Positions 27,199 to 35,553 of a DNA stretch of 64,000 nt are shown here, one piece after another (position 1 is the first letter of the stretch; each line of letters opens with the position of its first letter). The notes below the pieces were generated by a model that was not told the DNA's origin, made no database searches, and worked only from the letters and a program-made list of their open reading frames with translations. This stretch comes from Aurantimonas sp036549475 (GTDB taxonomy: Bacteria; Pseudomonadota; Alphaproteobacteria; Rhizobiales; Rhizobiaceae): contig NZ_JAZHLI010000001.1 in the NCBI RefSeq assembly GCF_036549475.1, positions 62,001-126,000 of the forward strand. The letters are read 5' to 3'. Both the position numbers and the translations under genes were made by a program.

Positions 27199-28335
27199 AT
27201 GGACGTGACCAAGATCCCGCTGGATGCGGAAACGATGCTGACCGGGCTGAAGCGCTGGGTCGAATGCGAGAGCCCGACCTACGACAAGCCGTCCGTCGAC
27301 CGGATGATGGCACTGGCGGCCGAGGACATGCAGGCCATGGGGTTCGAGGTCGAGACCATTCCCGGCCCCGAGGGCCTGGGCAATTGCGTCCGCGCCGCCT
27401 TCCCGCACCCCAAGGCGGGCGAACCGGGCATCCTGATCATCGGCCATCTCGATACGGTGCATCCCCTCGGCACGCTCGAGAAGCTGCCCTTCCGCCGCGA
27501 GGGAGACCTGTGCTGGGGCCCGGGCATCTGCGACATGAAGGGTGGCAATTACGCTGCGATCAGCGCGATCAAGGCGCTCGCCGACATGGGCGTCGAGACG
27601 CCGCTGCCCGTCCACGTGCTGCTGACCTCGGACGAGGAGATCGGCACGCCCGGCACGCGCTCGCTGATCGAGGCCGAGGCGGCCAAGCACCGCTACATCC
27701 TGGTGCCCGAGCCCGCCTGGGCCCGCAACACGGTGGTCACCGGCCGCTATGCCATCGCCCGCTATCACCTGACCGCCATGGGCCGGCCGAGCCATGCCGG
27801 CGCGGCGCTGAAGGCCGGCCAGTCGGCGGTGAAGATGATGGCGCGGCAGCTCATCGCCATCGAGGACATGACCGACGAGGACTGCACCTTCTCTGTTTCC
27901 GTCATGCATGGCGGCCAGTGGGTGAACTGCGTGCCCACGATCGCGCGGGCCGAATGCCTGTCCATGGCCAAGCGCCAGGAGGACCTCGACCGGGGTGCCG
28001 AGAACATCCTCGCCTTCGACAAGCGCGAAGCGGACGGCACGGGGTTCTTCGTGGAGAAGAGCGTCGTGCGCCCGGTCTGGGAAGCCAGCGAGGGCACGAT
28101 GGAGCTCTATCGGCGCGTTCGGCGGATCGGCAACGAGCTGGGCTTCGATCTCGCCCATGCCAGCGAGGGCGGCGGCTCGGACGGCAATTTCACCGGCGCC
28201 ATGGGTCTCCCAACACTGGACGGCCTCGGGGTGGTCGGAAAGGACGTCCATACGCTGAACGAGCATATCGAGGTGTCCAGCCTTGCCTCGCGTGGCCGGC
28301 TGATCGCCGGGCTCCTGGCAGAACTCGGCGCATGA
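27199..28335 (+). CDS. M20 family peptidase (glutamate carboxypeptidase-like)
   Basis: This 378-residue zinc peptidase is of the CPG2/M20A branch. The metal and catalytic blocks are GHLDTVHPLGTL (His and catalytic Asp, about residues 81-92), GPGICDMKGGNYAAISAIKA (bridging Asp, about 112-131), LLTSDEEIGTPGTRSLIE (Glu pair, about 141-158) and SEGGGSDGNFTG near the C terminus. The dimerisation domain with GRPSHAGAALKAG lies in the middle. Carboxypeptidase G2-like enzymes release C-terminal glutamate, which fits the nearby gamma-glutamyltransferase. It is the second M20 enzyme in the operon, from a different branch than its neighbour, so the two probably act on different bonds. Confidence 0.91.
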   Translation: MDVTKIPLDAETMLTGLKRWVECESPTYDKPSVDRMMALAAEDMQAMGFEVETIPGPEGLGNCVRAAFPHPKAGEPGILIIGHLDTVHPLGTLEKLPFRREGDLCWGPGICDMKGGNYAAISAIKALADMGVETPLPVHVLLTSDEEIGTPGTRSLIEAEAAKHRYILVPEPAWARNTVVTGRYAIARYHLTAMGRPSHAGAALKAGQSAVKMMARQLIAIEDMTDEDCTFSVSVMHGGQWVNCVPTIARAECLSMAKRQEDLDRGAENILAFDKREADGTGFFVEKSVVRPVWEASEGTMELYRRVRRIGNELGFDLAHASEGGGSDGNFTGAMGLPTLDGLGVVGKDVHTLNEHIEVSSLASRGRLIAGLLAELGA

Positions 28336-28462
28336 TGCGGCACCGGGCCGGAACGCCGCGCCCGTGACGGCTGGCCGGCCGCCGCGGGACGGCGAGACGC
28401 TGACGTCCTTCGACCGGCCCGGCCATCTGCGGGCGCCGGACAGCGTCCCGGGGATCTGCGCC

Positions 28463-29830
28463 ATGAGCGCGATGGCGCTCGTCGCGGCGATGCGGGCAAG
28501 GCGGCTGTCTGTAGCCGAGGTCGTCACCGCGTTCCTCGACCGGATCGATGCCCTCAACCCGCGCTACAACGCCATTGTCTCCCGGCGCTCCCGGGAGGCG
28601 GTCCTCGCCGACGCCGCGGCCGCGGACCGGGCGCTGGCGAGCGGCGCCGAGACCGGCCCGCTGCACGGCCTGCCGATTGCGATCAAGGATCTCTCGCCGA
28701 CCCGCGGGCTGACGACGACCTTCGGCTCGCCGATCTATCGCGACCATGTGCCCGATCTGGATGGTCTTTCCACCGCGCGCATCCGCGCGGCCGGCGCGAT
28801 CATCGTGGGCAAGACCAACACGCCGGAATTCGGGCTCGGCTCCCACACCTTCAACGAGGTCTTCGGCGCCACCGGCAACGCCTTCGCGCCCGACCACAGC
28901 GCCGGCGGGTCGAGCGGCGGCGCGGCCGTCGCCCTCGCCACCCGCATGCTGCCGCTGGCCGACGGCTCGGACATGGGCGGCTCGCTGCGCAACCCGGCCG
29001 CCTTCAACAACGTCTACGGCCTGCGTCCCTCCTTCGGCCGGGTGCCGAGCCTGCCGTCGGGCAACGTCTTCGAGGCCGCGCTGGCCACCGACGGGCCGAT
29101 GGCGCGCACCGCCGACGATTTGGCGCTGCTTCTGGGCGTACAGGCAGGCGACGATCCGCGGCAGCCGCTGTCGGCGGGGCTCGCCGATTTGGGAACGCCG
29201 GGGATCGCGGACGGTGTGCCGATCCGGATCGGCTGGCTCGCCGATTTCGGCGGCCATCTCGCGACGGAGGCGGGCATCCTGGAGACCGGGCGGGACGCGC
29301 TGGGACGCATTCCCGGTGCGGAAACGGAAGCGGCCGATCTCGGCTTCGACGCCGAGCAGCTCTGGCAGAGCTTCGTCATCCAGCGCCATGTGGCGGTCGC
29401 CGCCCGCTACGGCCCGCTCCACGACGACGCTGCGACACGCACACTCCTGAAGCCGGAAATGGCCTGGGAGATCGAGCACGGGCAGCGGCTGTCGGCCCTC
29501 GCCTTCCAGGAGGCCTGCGAAGTGCGGACCGCATGGCATCTGCGTCTTCTCGAACTCTTCGCGCGGTTCGACTTCCTCGCCCTGCCGGCTGCGCAGGTCT
29601 GGCCGTTCCCCGTCGGCGAGCGATGGCCCAAGGCCATCGACGGCCGGCCGATGGACAGCTACCACCGCTGGATGGAATGCGTCGCTCCGGCCACCCTGTC
29701 CGGCTGCCCCGTTCTCGCTCTGCCCGCGGGTTTCCGGGATGGGCTGTCGACGGGCGTCCAGATCATCGCGCCGCTCGGCCGCGAAGCCGATCTCCTGGGG
29801 CTGGCCCGCAGGGTCGAACGCCAGGGCTGA
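28463..29830 (+). CDS. Amidase (amidase-signature family)
   Basis: This 455-residue amidase-signature hydrolase converts amides to acids plus ammonia or amines. The Ser-cisSer-Lys triad is visible. The Lys is in GLPIAIKDLSPTRGLTTTFG, the cis-Ser in AGGSSGGAAVALATRMLPLA and the nucleophile Ser in DGSDMGGSLRNPAAF. The ATG at 28463 begins the normal family N terminus (LVAAMRARRLSVAEVVTAFL). A GTG at 28364 in the same frame would add 33 unrelated residues, so the start is uncertain. It is the last gene of the peptide/amide operon, 127 bp after the M20 peptidase. Confidence 0.9.
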   Translation: MSAMALVAAMRARRLSVAEVVTAFLDRIDALNPRYNAIVSRRSREAVLADAAAADRALASGAETGPLHGLPIAIKDLSPTRGLTTTFGSPIYRDHVPDLDGLSTARIRAAGAIIVGKTNTPEFGLGSHTFNEVFGATGNAFAPDHSAGGSSGGAAVALATRMLPLADGSDMGGSLRNPAAFNNVYGLRPSFGRVPSLPSGNVFEAALATDGPMARTADDLALLLGVQAGDDPRQPLSAGLADLGTPGIADGVPIRIGWLADFGGHLATEAGILETGRDALGRIPGAETEAADLGFDAEQLWQSFVIQRHVAVAARYGPLHDDAATRTLLKPEMAWEIEHGQRLSALAFQEACEVRTAWHLRLLELFARFDFLALPAAQVWPFPVGERWPKAIDGRPMDSYHRWMECVAPATLSGCPVLALPAGFRDGLSTGVQIIAPLGREADLLGLARRVERQG

Positions 29831-29979
29831 TGGCGGCGCGGCCTGCAACGCCGGACGATGTCCGCGATCGACCGCGGCCGCTGGACCGGAGGTACAGTTG
29901 ACCTGAACCGAGCTGTGGAGGACCCTCCCCGTGGCGCCACCGTCTGCAGTCGCAACGGATCGCCATGAGGAGACGACGC

Positions 29980-30495
29980 ATGACAGTCTCTCTTTTCCGA
30001 CAGTTCGTGGCGGCGTGCGTCCTTGTCCTGGCGATCTGCGGGTCGGCTCGCGCCCAGCAGGACGGTACCTGCACTTCCGTCACCCTGCGCGATCCGCCAC
30101 GCACGGCCATCCGCTGCCCCGGTGGGCTGATCATCGAAGCCGAGGCCGCCGCCCGACTGCAGATCCTCGCCCCCGCATCGGGCGGGCCGCCCCATGCCAT
30201 CCGGCTTGACGGCAATGCGGTGCTCATCGAGCTGACGACCGCGCGGCCCTTCCAGATCATGACGCCGCATGCGATCGCATCGGTGCGCGGCACCGTCTAT
30301 GCGGTCGACGTCGCGGCCGGCACCACTGCCGTCTTCGTCGCCGAAGGGCAGGTGCAGGTCGGCCGGCGATCGGGCCCCGACGCTGTCGTTCTCGGGCCGG
30401 GCGAAGGCGTCGATGTCAGCCCCGGCGAAGCCCTGACGGTCAGGCTCTGGCCGCAGGAGCGTGTGGCCCGGCTGTTCTCGCGCTTCGGACGCTAG
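29980..30495 (+). CDS. FecR-domain exported protein
   Basis: This 171-residue protein has a signal peptide (about residues 1-25, ending ARAQQ) and a FecR-like beta-rich domain. The diagnostic block is ITPHAIASVRGTVYAVDV-like: the sequence reads MTPHAIASVRGTVYAVDVAA near residues 87-106, followed by TTAVFVAEGQVQV and VVLGPGEGVDV. FecR domains outside iron-citrate systems often serve as periplasmic sensor partners. The gene overlaps or abuts the CHASE2-cyclase gene, so it probably supplies the extracytoplasmic ligand-binding partner. GAGGAG at 29967-29972 favours the ATG at 29980 over the one at 29965. Confidence 0.85.
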   Translation: MTVSLFRQFVAACVLVLAICGSARAQQDGTCTSVTLRDPPRTAIRCPGGLIIEAEAAARLQILAPASGGPPHAIRLDGNAVLIELTTARPFQIMTPHAIASVRGTVYAVDVAAGTTAVFVAEGQVQVGRRSGPDAVVLGPGEGVDVSPGEALTVRLWPQERVARLFSRFGR

Positions 30496-32359
30496 ACCCT
30501 TGCGGCGCCTGTCACGGGTTCCGCTACCGGCCATCGCCCTTGCCTGCCTTGCCGCCATCGCCTGGGCCGGATGGTTCGGCATGATGCATATCGGGGGACA
30601 GCGCAGCGTCGTCGATCGTCTTGAGGCGCCGCTCACCGATCTTCGGCTTCTCATCGCCGGCCGACGCGACGCGCCCGACGAGGTCGTGATCGTCGCCATC
30701 GACGATGCGACGGTCGCCGCCGAGGGCGGCTACCCTCTCGACCGGCGGCGCCTTGCTCGTCTGGCGCAACAGCTCGGTGCGGCGGGCGCAAGCACGCTGG
30801 CGGTCGACATTCTTCTCGTCGATCCGACGGAGACCGAGGCTGACACGGCGCTGGTCGAGGCGCTGGCCAGCCTTCCCAGCGTCATCGCCGCCGCGGGCCG
30901 GTTCCGGCAGGACAGCCTGCAGGCGGTCGCCGCGCCCACGTCCGACGACGAGCTGTGGCCCTTGCCGCAATTCGAGCAGGCGGCCGCGATCGGCCTTGCC
31001 AATGTCGCGACCGATGCAGGCGGAACGCCGCGTCACCTGCCGCTGCTGTTCCACTCGCAACGCGGCCTTCTCCAGGGCTTCCCCCTGCGCGCAGCCAGCC
31101 TTCACCGGCGTGCCGACCCGGTGCTGACAGCCGACAGCGTCACCCTCGGCGGCAACCCGGTCTCGCTCGACGCGCGCTGGCACCTTCCGCTGCGCTTCTA
31201 CGGCCCGGCCCGGTCGATCCGGACGGTCAGCGCCCAAGAGGTCCTGTCGGGTCGCGGGCCGTCCCTGTCCGGCAGCATCGTCGTGCTCGGGGTCACCGCG
31301 ACCGGCGTCGGCGACACCTTCCCCACCCCCTTCGATCCGGTTACGCCGGGCGTCGAGGTCCAGGCGACCGGCATCGCGCAACTGCTCGACGGCCGGAGCC
31401 TCGCCCGCACCGCGACGATCCGCCGGGTCGATGCATCCCTGTCCCTGCTGCTGGCCCTCGGCGGCGTGCTGCTGGTCCTGCTGGTGCCGCTGACCGGAAG
31501 CCTGCCCATCATCGGGCTGGTCCTCGTGGCTGTCCTGGGGGGAACCGTCATGCTGTTCGCGGGCGACATCTGGATGAGCGCCGCCCTGCCCCTGGTCGCC
31601 GCGGCGCCGCCGATCGCGTTAGCAGGCTTCGCGCGCCAGGTGCACGAGCGCCGCCAGGCGCGAACGGTCCTCACCGCGGAGACCGCGCTGCGCCGCTTCC
31701 AGCCCGCGCTGCTCGCCGAGCGCATCGCGACGGACCCGAACTATCTGAAGCAGCCGGTCGAACAATGGGCGGCCGTCCTGTTTCTCGACCTTTCCGGCTT
31801 CACCCGACACAGCGAGGCGCTCGGTCCCGCCCGCACACAGAGCTTCCTCAAGGCCTTCCACACACTCGTGGTCGACACGGTCGCCGACCATCAGGGCGTG
31901 GTGATGAACTTCATGGGCGACGGCGCCATGATCGTCTTCGGGATCGTCGAGCAGGCCGGCAATGCGGCGGGACGTGCCTTCGCGGCGGGACTGGCGTTGG
32001 CCGGCCGCACGCACAGCTGGATCGAAACGCAGCAGCCGGAGCCAGGCGACCTAGGCCTGCGGCTCGGCCTGCACGCCGGCCCGGTCGTCCTCGCCCGCCT
32101 CGGCCATGACGCCCACCAGCAGATCAGCGTCAGCGGCGACACGGTCAATCTGGCGAGCCGGCTGATGGAGGTCGCCAAGGCCGAAGGCGCGGTGTTTGCC
32201 GTCTCGACCGCGTCGATCGCGGCGATGGCACAGGATGGACAGTCCCCCGCCAAGCCCGACGCGGTGCATCTGGCCACCATTCGCGGCCGCAGCGCGGCCA
32301 TCGAGGTCGCCCTCTGGCGGCACCTCCCAGGCGAGACGGCCGGCCGCACGGGCGATTGA
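30461..32359 (+). CDS. CHASE2-domain adenylate/guanylate cyclase
   Basis: This protein of about 630 residues makes cyclic nucleotides in response to an extracytoplasmic signal. An N-terminal helix (about residues 22-45) leads to a periplasmic CHASE2 domain (about 50-300; VVIVAIDDATVAAEGGYPL; LAVDILLVDPTE; VVLGVTATGVGDTFPTPFD). Two or three helices follow (about 325-395). The class III cyclase domain (about 430-600) contains AVLFLDLSGFTRHSEALG with a metal Asp, NFMGDGAMIVFG with the second Asp, and ISVSGDTVNLASRLME. Starts are GTG at 30461, inside fecR, or TTG at 30500 just after the fecR stop. Neither has ideal spacing, so the N terminus is uncertain. Confidence 0.88.
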   Translation: MWPGCSRASDARPLRRLSRVPLPAIALACLAAIAWAGWFGMMHIGGQRSVVDRLEAPLTDLRLLIAGRRDAPDEVVIVAIDDATVAAEGGYPLDRRRLARLAQQLGAAGASTLAVDILLVDPTETEADTALVEALASLPSVIAAAGRFRQDSLQAVAAPTSDDELWPLPQFEQAAAIGLANVATDAGGTPRHLPLLFHSQRGLLQGFPLRAASLHRRADPVLTADSVTLGGNPVSLDARWHLPLRFYGPARSIRTVSAQEVLSGRGPSLSGSIVVLGVTATGVGDTFPTPFDPVTPGVEVQATGIAQLLDGRSLARTATIRRVDASLSLLLALGGVLLVLLVPLTGSLPIIGLVLVAVLGGTVMLFAGDIWMSAALPLVAAAPPIALAGFARQVHERRQARTVLTAETALRRFQPALLAERIATDPNYLKQPVEQWAAVLFLDLSGFTRHSEALGPARTQSFLKAFHTLVVDTVADHQGVVMNFMGDGAMIVFGIVEQAGNAAGRAFAAGLALAGRTHSWIETQQPEPGDLGLRLGLHAGPVVLARLGHDAHQQISVSGDTVNLASRLMEVAKAEGAVFAVSTASIAAMAQDGQSPAKPDAVHLATIRGRSAAIEVALWRHLPGETAGRTGD

Positions 32360-32660
32360 GGCGGCAACGAGAGCCCGCAGCGCCGGATCCTGTCCGCCTG
32401 TTGACCGGCCCCCGACCGGTTCGGCTCCGCCGCCCCATGGACAAGACCGCATGGCGCCTCTTGCCGAGACCTCCAGCAGGCCGCTGCGCTTTGCAACCAG
32501 TTCGGGTGAGCGGTTAGCCGAGTACCAATCTTCATTGCAACAATCGCGGTCGCCACTCCCTTGTAGCGTCTAGACAACGACAGCGCGTTGATCCTCTCCG
32601 CCATCGCCTCTGCTTGCCAGGCGAGCAGTTGAGACGCGGCCGTTACCCAGGGAGACATTC
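32360..32660. other. Intergenic region upstream of the stress genes
   Basis: About 300 bp lie between the cyclase and the ferritin-like gene. No credible ORF is present. I looked for a general-stress (EcfG-type GGAAC and CGTT) promoter and did not find a convincing one. A short ACCGG-containing inverted repeat occurs near 32402-32421. Confidence 0.4.
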
Positions 32661-33110
32661 ATGGTCACGACAGTTGGACACGAAGGCGACATCAAGTCCC
32701 TCGTGCGGGATCTCATCCTGCTCGAAAACGACGCCATAGCAGCCTATGAAACCGCCATCGACAAGCTTTCGGACAAGAGCCTCGCGACACAGGTCGCAGC
32801 ATTCCGCAAGGATCACCTGCATCATCTCGACGTGCTCCGGGAGATGGCCCGCGAGTTGGCGTTCGATCCGCCCCAGTCCGGCGACATCAAGGAATTCCTG
32901 ACGACGGGCAAGGTGGCCCTGGCCAGCCTGGCCGGCGACAGCGCCATCCTGAAGGCGATGAAATCCAACGAGAACGACACCGTCACCGCTTACCGGCGCG
33001 CGGCCGAGCATGGCGAGGCGGTCGAGAAGTCGAAGGTCTTCTTCGCCCATGCGCTGGCCGACGAAGAGCGGCATCGTGCGTGGATGGAAACCACGGCAGC
33101 CAACCTTTGA
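32661..33110 (+). CDS. DUF2383 ferritin-like four-helix-bundle protein
   Basis: This 149-residue soluble protein is of the PA2169/DUF2383 type. Carboxylate/His pairs typical of ferritin-like diiron bundles are seen: LILLENDAIAAYETAIDKL (about residues 18-36), FRKDHLHHLDVLREMA (about 48-63), SNENDTVTAYRRAAEHGEAV (about 101-120) and LADEERHRAWME (about 133-144). The spacing ExxxxxxYE plus HxxH suggests metal binding, but the biochemical role of this family is not established. It is 71 bp upstream of a manganese catalase, so a role in peroxide or metal stress is likely. It has a GGGAGA ribosome site. Confidence 0.87.
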   Translation: MVTTVGHEGDIKSLVRDLILLENDAIAAYETAIDKLSDKSLATQVAAFRKDHLHHLDVLREMARELAFDPPQSGDIKEFLTTGKVALASLAGDSAILKAMKSNENDTVTAYRRAAEHGEAVEKSKVFFAHALADEERHRAWMETTAANL

Positions 33111-33181
33111 CGGCCTTGCCGGCCGTTCCGGCAACCCGCCTCCCCACGAACATCTCACAGTAAAACCCGAAGGGACTCCCC

Positions 33182-34006
33182 ATGTTTCACCATTCATCCA
33201 AGCTCCAATACACCGTCCGCGTCGACAAGCCGGATCCGCAGTTCGCCAAGCTCCTGCAGCAGGCGATCGGCGGTGTCGAGGGCGAGATTCGCGTCGCGAT
33301 GCAGTATTTCTTCCAGGCCATGGGCGCACGCGGCGACGACCGCATCCGCAACCTGCTGATGTCGACCGCGACGGAAGAGCTGTCACACATCGAGTTCCTC
33401 GGTCACGCCGTCGCTCTGAACCTCGAGGGTGCCCCGGTTACCGCAAAGGAAGAGGCCGCCAAGGACCCGGTCGTGCACGCCATTCTCGGCGGCGCCAATC
33501 CGCGGCACCTGCTGTCCTCGGGCCTTTCGGCAATGCCGGTGAATGCCAACGGCGTGCCATTCGACATGAGCCACGTTTATGCGACCGGCAATGTCGCCGC
33601 CGACATGCTGGCCAATGTGACGGCCGAAGCCGGTGGCCGTGTCCTGGCATCGCGCCTCTACAACTGGACCGAGGACGCCGGCATGAAGGACATGCTGTCC
33701 TTCCTGATCGCCCGGGACACGATGCATCAGCAGCAGTGGCTGGCCGTGCTGGAAGAGATGGGCGGCCTGAACGCGGCCCTGCCAGTGCCGAACTCGACGC
33801 CCGAGGCCCACGAAGCCACCGAGCACTCCTACTATTACCTGAACACGCATCTGGACGAGGAAGCCCCGAAGGGTCGCTGGGCGTCCGGTCCGTCCCTCGA
33901 CGGACGCGGCGAGTTCACCGTCAAGCAGCAGCCGGAGCCCCTCGGCCAGAAGCCGACGCTCGGCAAGGCCAAGCCCAATTCCGGCGTGCAGACGGAACAG
34001 ATCTGA
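33182..34006 (+). CDS. Manganese-containing (non-haem) catalase
   Basis: This 274-residue enzyme disproportionates hydrogen peroxide with a dimanganese centre. Ligand-bearing segments are IGGVEGEIRVAMQYFFQAMG (Glu, about residues 30-49), TATEELSHIEFLGHAVALNL (Glu and His, about 61-80), VTAEAGGRVLASRLYN (Glu, about 143-158) and IARDTMHQQQWL (His, about 177-188). The usual glycine-rich C-terminal tail with PEPLGQKPTLGKAKPNSG is present. It follows the ferritin-like gene closely, and a perfect hairpin 12 bp after the stop ends the pair. KatN-type enzymes are often stationary-phase or general-stress induced, matching the genes downstream. Confidence 0.94.
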   Translation: MFHHSSKLQYTVRVDKPDPQFAKLLQQAIGGVEGEIRVAMQYFFQAMGARGDDRIRNLLMSTATEELSHIEFLGHAVALNLEGAPVTAKEEAAKDPVVHAILGGANPRHLLSSGLSAMPVNANGVPFDMSHVYATGNVAADMLANVTAEAGGRVLASRLYNWTEDAGMKDMLSFLIARDTMHQQQWLAVLEEMGGLNAALPVPNSTPEAHEATEHSYYYLNTHLDEEAPKGRWASGPSLDGRGEFTVKQQPEPLGQKPTLGKAKPNSGVQTEQI

Positions 34007-34018
34007 CGACAGGTCCAT

Positions 34019-34045
34019 GGCGGGCGAGGCAAAGCCTCGCCCGCC
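34019..34045 (+). terminator. Strong hairpin after Mn catalase
   Basis: A perfect 12-bp stem (GGCGGGCGAGGC, AAA loop, complementary arm 34034-34045) lies 12 bp past the catalase stop. It lacks a T tract, so it is either a terminator aided by other factors or an RNA 3'-end protector. Confidence 0.65.
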
Positions 34046-34311
34046 CCCACAGTCACGCGATTCGCGTGCCTGGGCCGAAGGTTAGCCCGTACCGGGCGAT
34101 GATTTCGCACATCCGGCCAGCAACGTAGGCGCCTAAGCGTTCTTTGCGGAACAACCGGCTTCCTCATCGCCTTCCTCCGTCAGTTCCGGGCTGCCGCCAC
34201 ATCACAGCCGACGAACAAAATCGTCTGCAACTTCAGGCCAGTCCAACATCGACGAGTTCCGTTCAGTCGCATTCCAGCGCTGAAACATTTCCCCATCGAG
34301 AAGGCAGTCCC
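34046..34311. other. Intergenic leader upstream of the small membrane-peptide gene
   Basis: About 265 bp follow the catalase hairpin. A GGAAC occurs at 34148-34152, but no GTT-type -10 sits at the right distance, so an EcfG promoter is not convincing. An in-frame extension of the small downstream ORF up to 34144 exists but has no coding character. The region probably holds the promoter for the stress operon that follows. Confidence 0.4.
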
Positions 34312-34386
34312 ATGAACAGCATCATCTACATCATCGGACTGATCGTCGTGATTCTCCTCATCCTGTCTTTCCTTGGTCTCAGCTGA
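34312..34386 (+). CDS. 24-residue single-helix membrane peptide
   Basis: This very short ORF has an ATG preceded by GAGAAGG. It encodes a polar start (MNS) followed by about 18 consecutive hydrophobic residues (Ile/Val/Leu-rich from IIYIIGLIVV to LSFLGLS), enough for one membrane helix. Similar tiny peptides with an IIYxxGLxVVxxxxLSFLG core occur in rhizobia, as far as I recall, without known function. It lies 13 bp upstream of the nutrient-deprivation-type gene and is probably co-transcribed with it. The strong hydrophobic pattern and ribosome site make it credible despite its size. Confidence 0.7.
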   Translation: MNSIIYIIGLIVVILLILSFLGLS

Positions 34387-34399
34387 GAGGTTTGAACCC

Positions 34400-35116
34400 A
34401 TGACATCCGATACGTCCCCACCCAAAACACCGCAGTCCGATCAGGCCAAGGCAGATCTCGACCGATCCAGGGACCGCATCCGCCAGGAAACCGAATCGGC
34501 AAAGGCCGAGGCTGGAAAAGCCACCGACAATCTTCGTGACGCAGCCTCCGATCTGTCCGGCAAGGCCCGGCAGAGGGCCCAGGAAGAAGGCGAGCGCGGC
34601 AAGGAAACCGTCGCAAGCGGTCTCGATGACTTCGCCGCCGCGGTTCGCAAGGCGTCCGACGAGTTGGGCACCCGCGATCAGTCGATGGCGTCCAGCCTCG
34701 TTCGCGAAGTCGCCGGCGGCCTGGAGCAGGCCTCCAAGACGATCCACGGCAAGGATGTCGGCGAACTGACACGGTCCGTCGCCCGCTTTGCCCGCGAACG
34801 GCCGGCGACGTTCCTCGCCGGTGCCGCGCTTGCCGGCCTGGCGCTGGGTCGTTTCGCCCGCTCCTCGAGCGAGCACGAGACGGACGATTACGCGCCCCGG
34901 AGCAATGACGGCCCGTCCCGCCCCACCGGCGGTCCGGTTCCGGCAGGCTACCGTGCGTCCTATTCGGATCAGCCGCGGCCGACGGAAGGCGCTTTCCCGC
35001 GCGACGGCGATCCCGTCACGGGGACCACGCGCGGTCCGGTGAATCCCGCAAGACCCGCGCCGTCTCCGGTTTCGCCCGCGTCCACGACAACCACATTGCC
35101 GGGAGACAGAAAATGA
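34400..35116 (+). CDS. Nutrient-deprivation-induced-like protein
   Basis: This 238-residue protein has an N-terminal charged, Ala/Lys/Asp/Glu-rich helical region (about residues 8-85, heptad-like, LEA/apolipoprotein character). A short amphipathic or membrane segment follows (FARERPATFLAGAALAGLAL, about 132-151), then a Pro-rich disordered tail. This resembles rhizobial proteins annotated as nutrient deprivation-induced, which typically lie beside a DUF1469 gene. The start at 34400 has GAGAGG upstream. The stop overlaps the next gene by four bases (ATGA). The function is unknown; membrane-associated protection during starvation or desiccation is a guess from composition. Confidence 0.78.
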   Translation: MTSDTSPPKTPQSDQAKADLDRSRDRIRQETESAKAEAGKATDNLRDAASDLSGKARQRAQEEGERGKETVASGLDDFAAAVRKASDELGTRDQSMASSLVREVAGGLEQASKTIHGKDVGELTRSVARFARERPATFLAGAALAGLALGRFARSSSEHETDDYAPRSNDGPSRPTGGPVPAGYRASYSDQPRPTEGAFPRDGDPVTGTTRGPVNPARPAPSPVSPASTTTTLPGDRK

Positions 35117-35553
35117 GCGTCGAGCCAAGAGATACCCACACGGGCGAGCCCCGCACGCCGTCCGAACCACGGTCGCTGCCGGATCTGGTCGTTCACGCCC
35201 TGCGTGAGACCAGCGAACTCGTCCAGACCGAGACCCGCCTCATCCGGTCCGAACTGTCCGACAAGGTCACGCAGATCGAGACCGCCGGCGGATCGATCGC
35301 CGCGGGCGCGATCTTGCTTCTCGTCGCGCTGATCACCCTGACCGGGGCGCTCGTCACGGCCGTGGCGCAGATCGGCGACCCCGACATCGGCCCGGGTTGG
35401 GCAGCGCTCATCGTCGGCGTCATCATCGCCGCCATCGGTGCCGCGCTCCTGATGAAGGGCCGCAAGGACTTGGCGCCCGGCAGCCTCGCGCCGACGCGCA
35501 GTACCAACCAGCTGAGCAAGGATGCCCGGCTCGCAAAGGAGCAGACCCGATGA
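35113..35553 (+). CDS. Phage-holin-like membrane protein (DUF1469/holin superfamily III)
   Basis: This 146-residue protein has an N-terminal amphipathic segment (LPDLVVHALRETSELVQTET, about residues 18-37) followed by two membrane helices (about 53-77 and 92-113). It ends in a short basic tail. The pattern matches DUF1469 (Phage_holin_3_6) proteins, which despite the name are chromosomal envelope proteins in many proteobacteria. The gene is translationally coupled both upstream and downstream. With the nutrient-deprivation-like and DUF3618 proteins it forms a recurring alphaproteobacterial stress-linked trio. No lytic partner or phage gene is nearby. Confidence 0.85.
   Translation: MSVEPRDTHTGEPRTPSEPRSLPDLVVHALRETSELVQTETRLIRSELSDKVTQIETAGGSIAAGAILLLVALITLTGALVTAVAQIGDPDIGPGWAALIVGVIIAAIGAALLMKGRKDLAPGSLAPTRSTNQLSKDARLAKEQTR

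Noticed and set aside
34148..34152. GGAAC as an EcfG-type -35 element before the stress operon
   Set aside because: No CGTT-like -10 lies at 16-19 bp spacing, so the promoter match fails.
34144..34311. Longer 80-residue form of the small membrane peptide
   Set aside because: The upstream part has no coding character and no ribosome site; the ATG at 34312 with GAGAAGG upstream gives a clean single-helix peptide.
35113..35553. DUF1469 holin-like gene as a sign of prophage
   Set aside because: No lysin, integrase, capsid or att-like repeat was seen nearby; chromosomal DUF1469 genes in stress operons are common.
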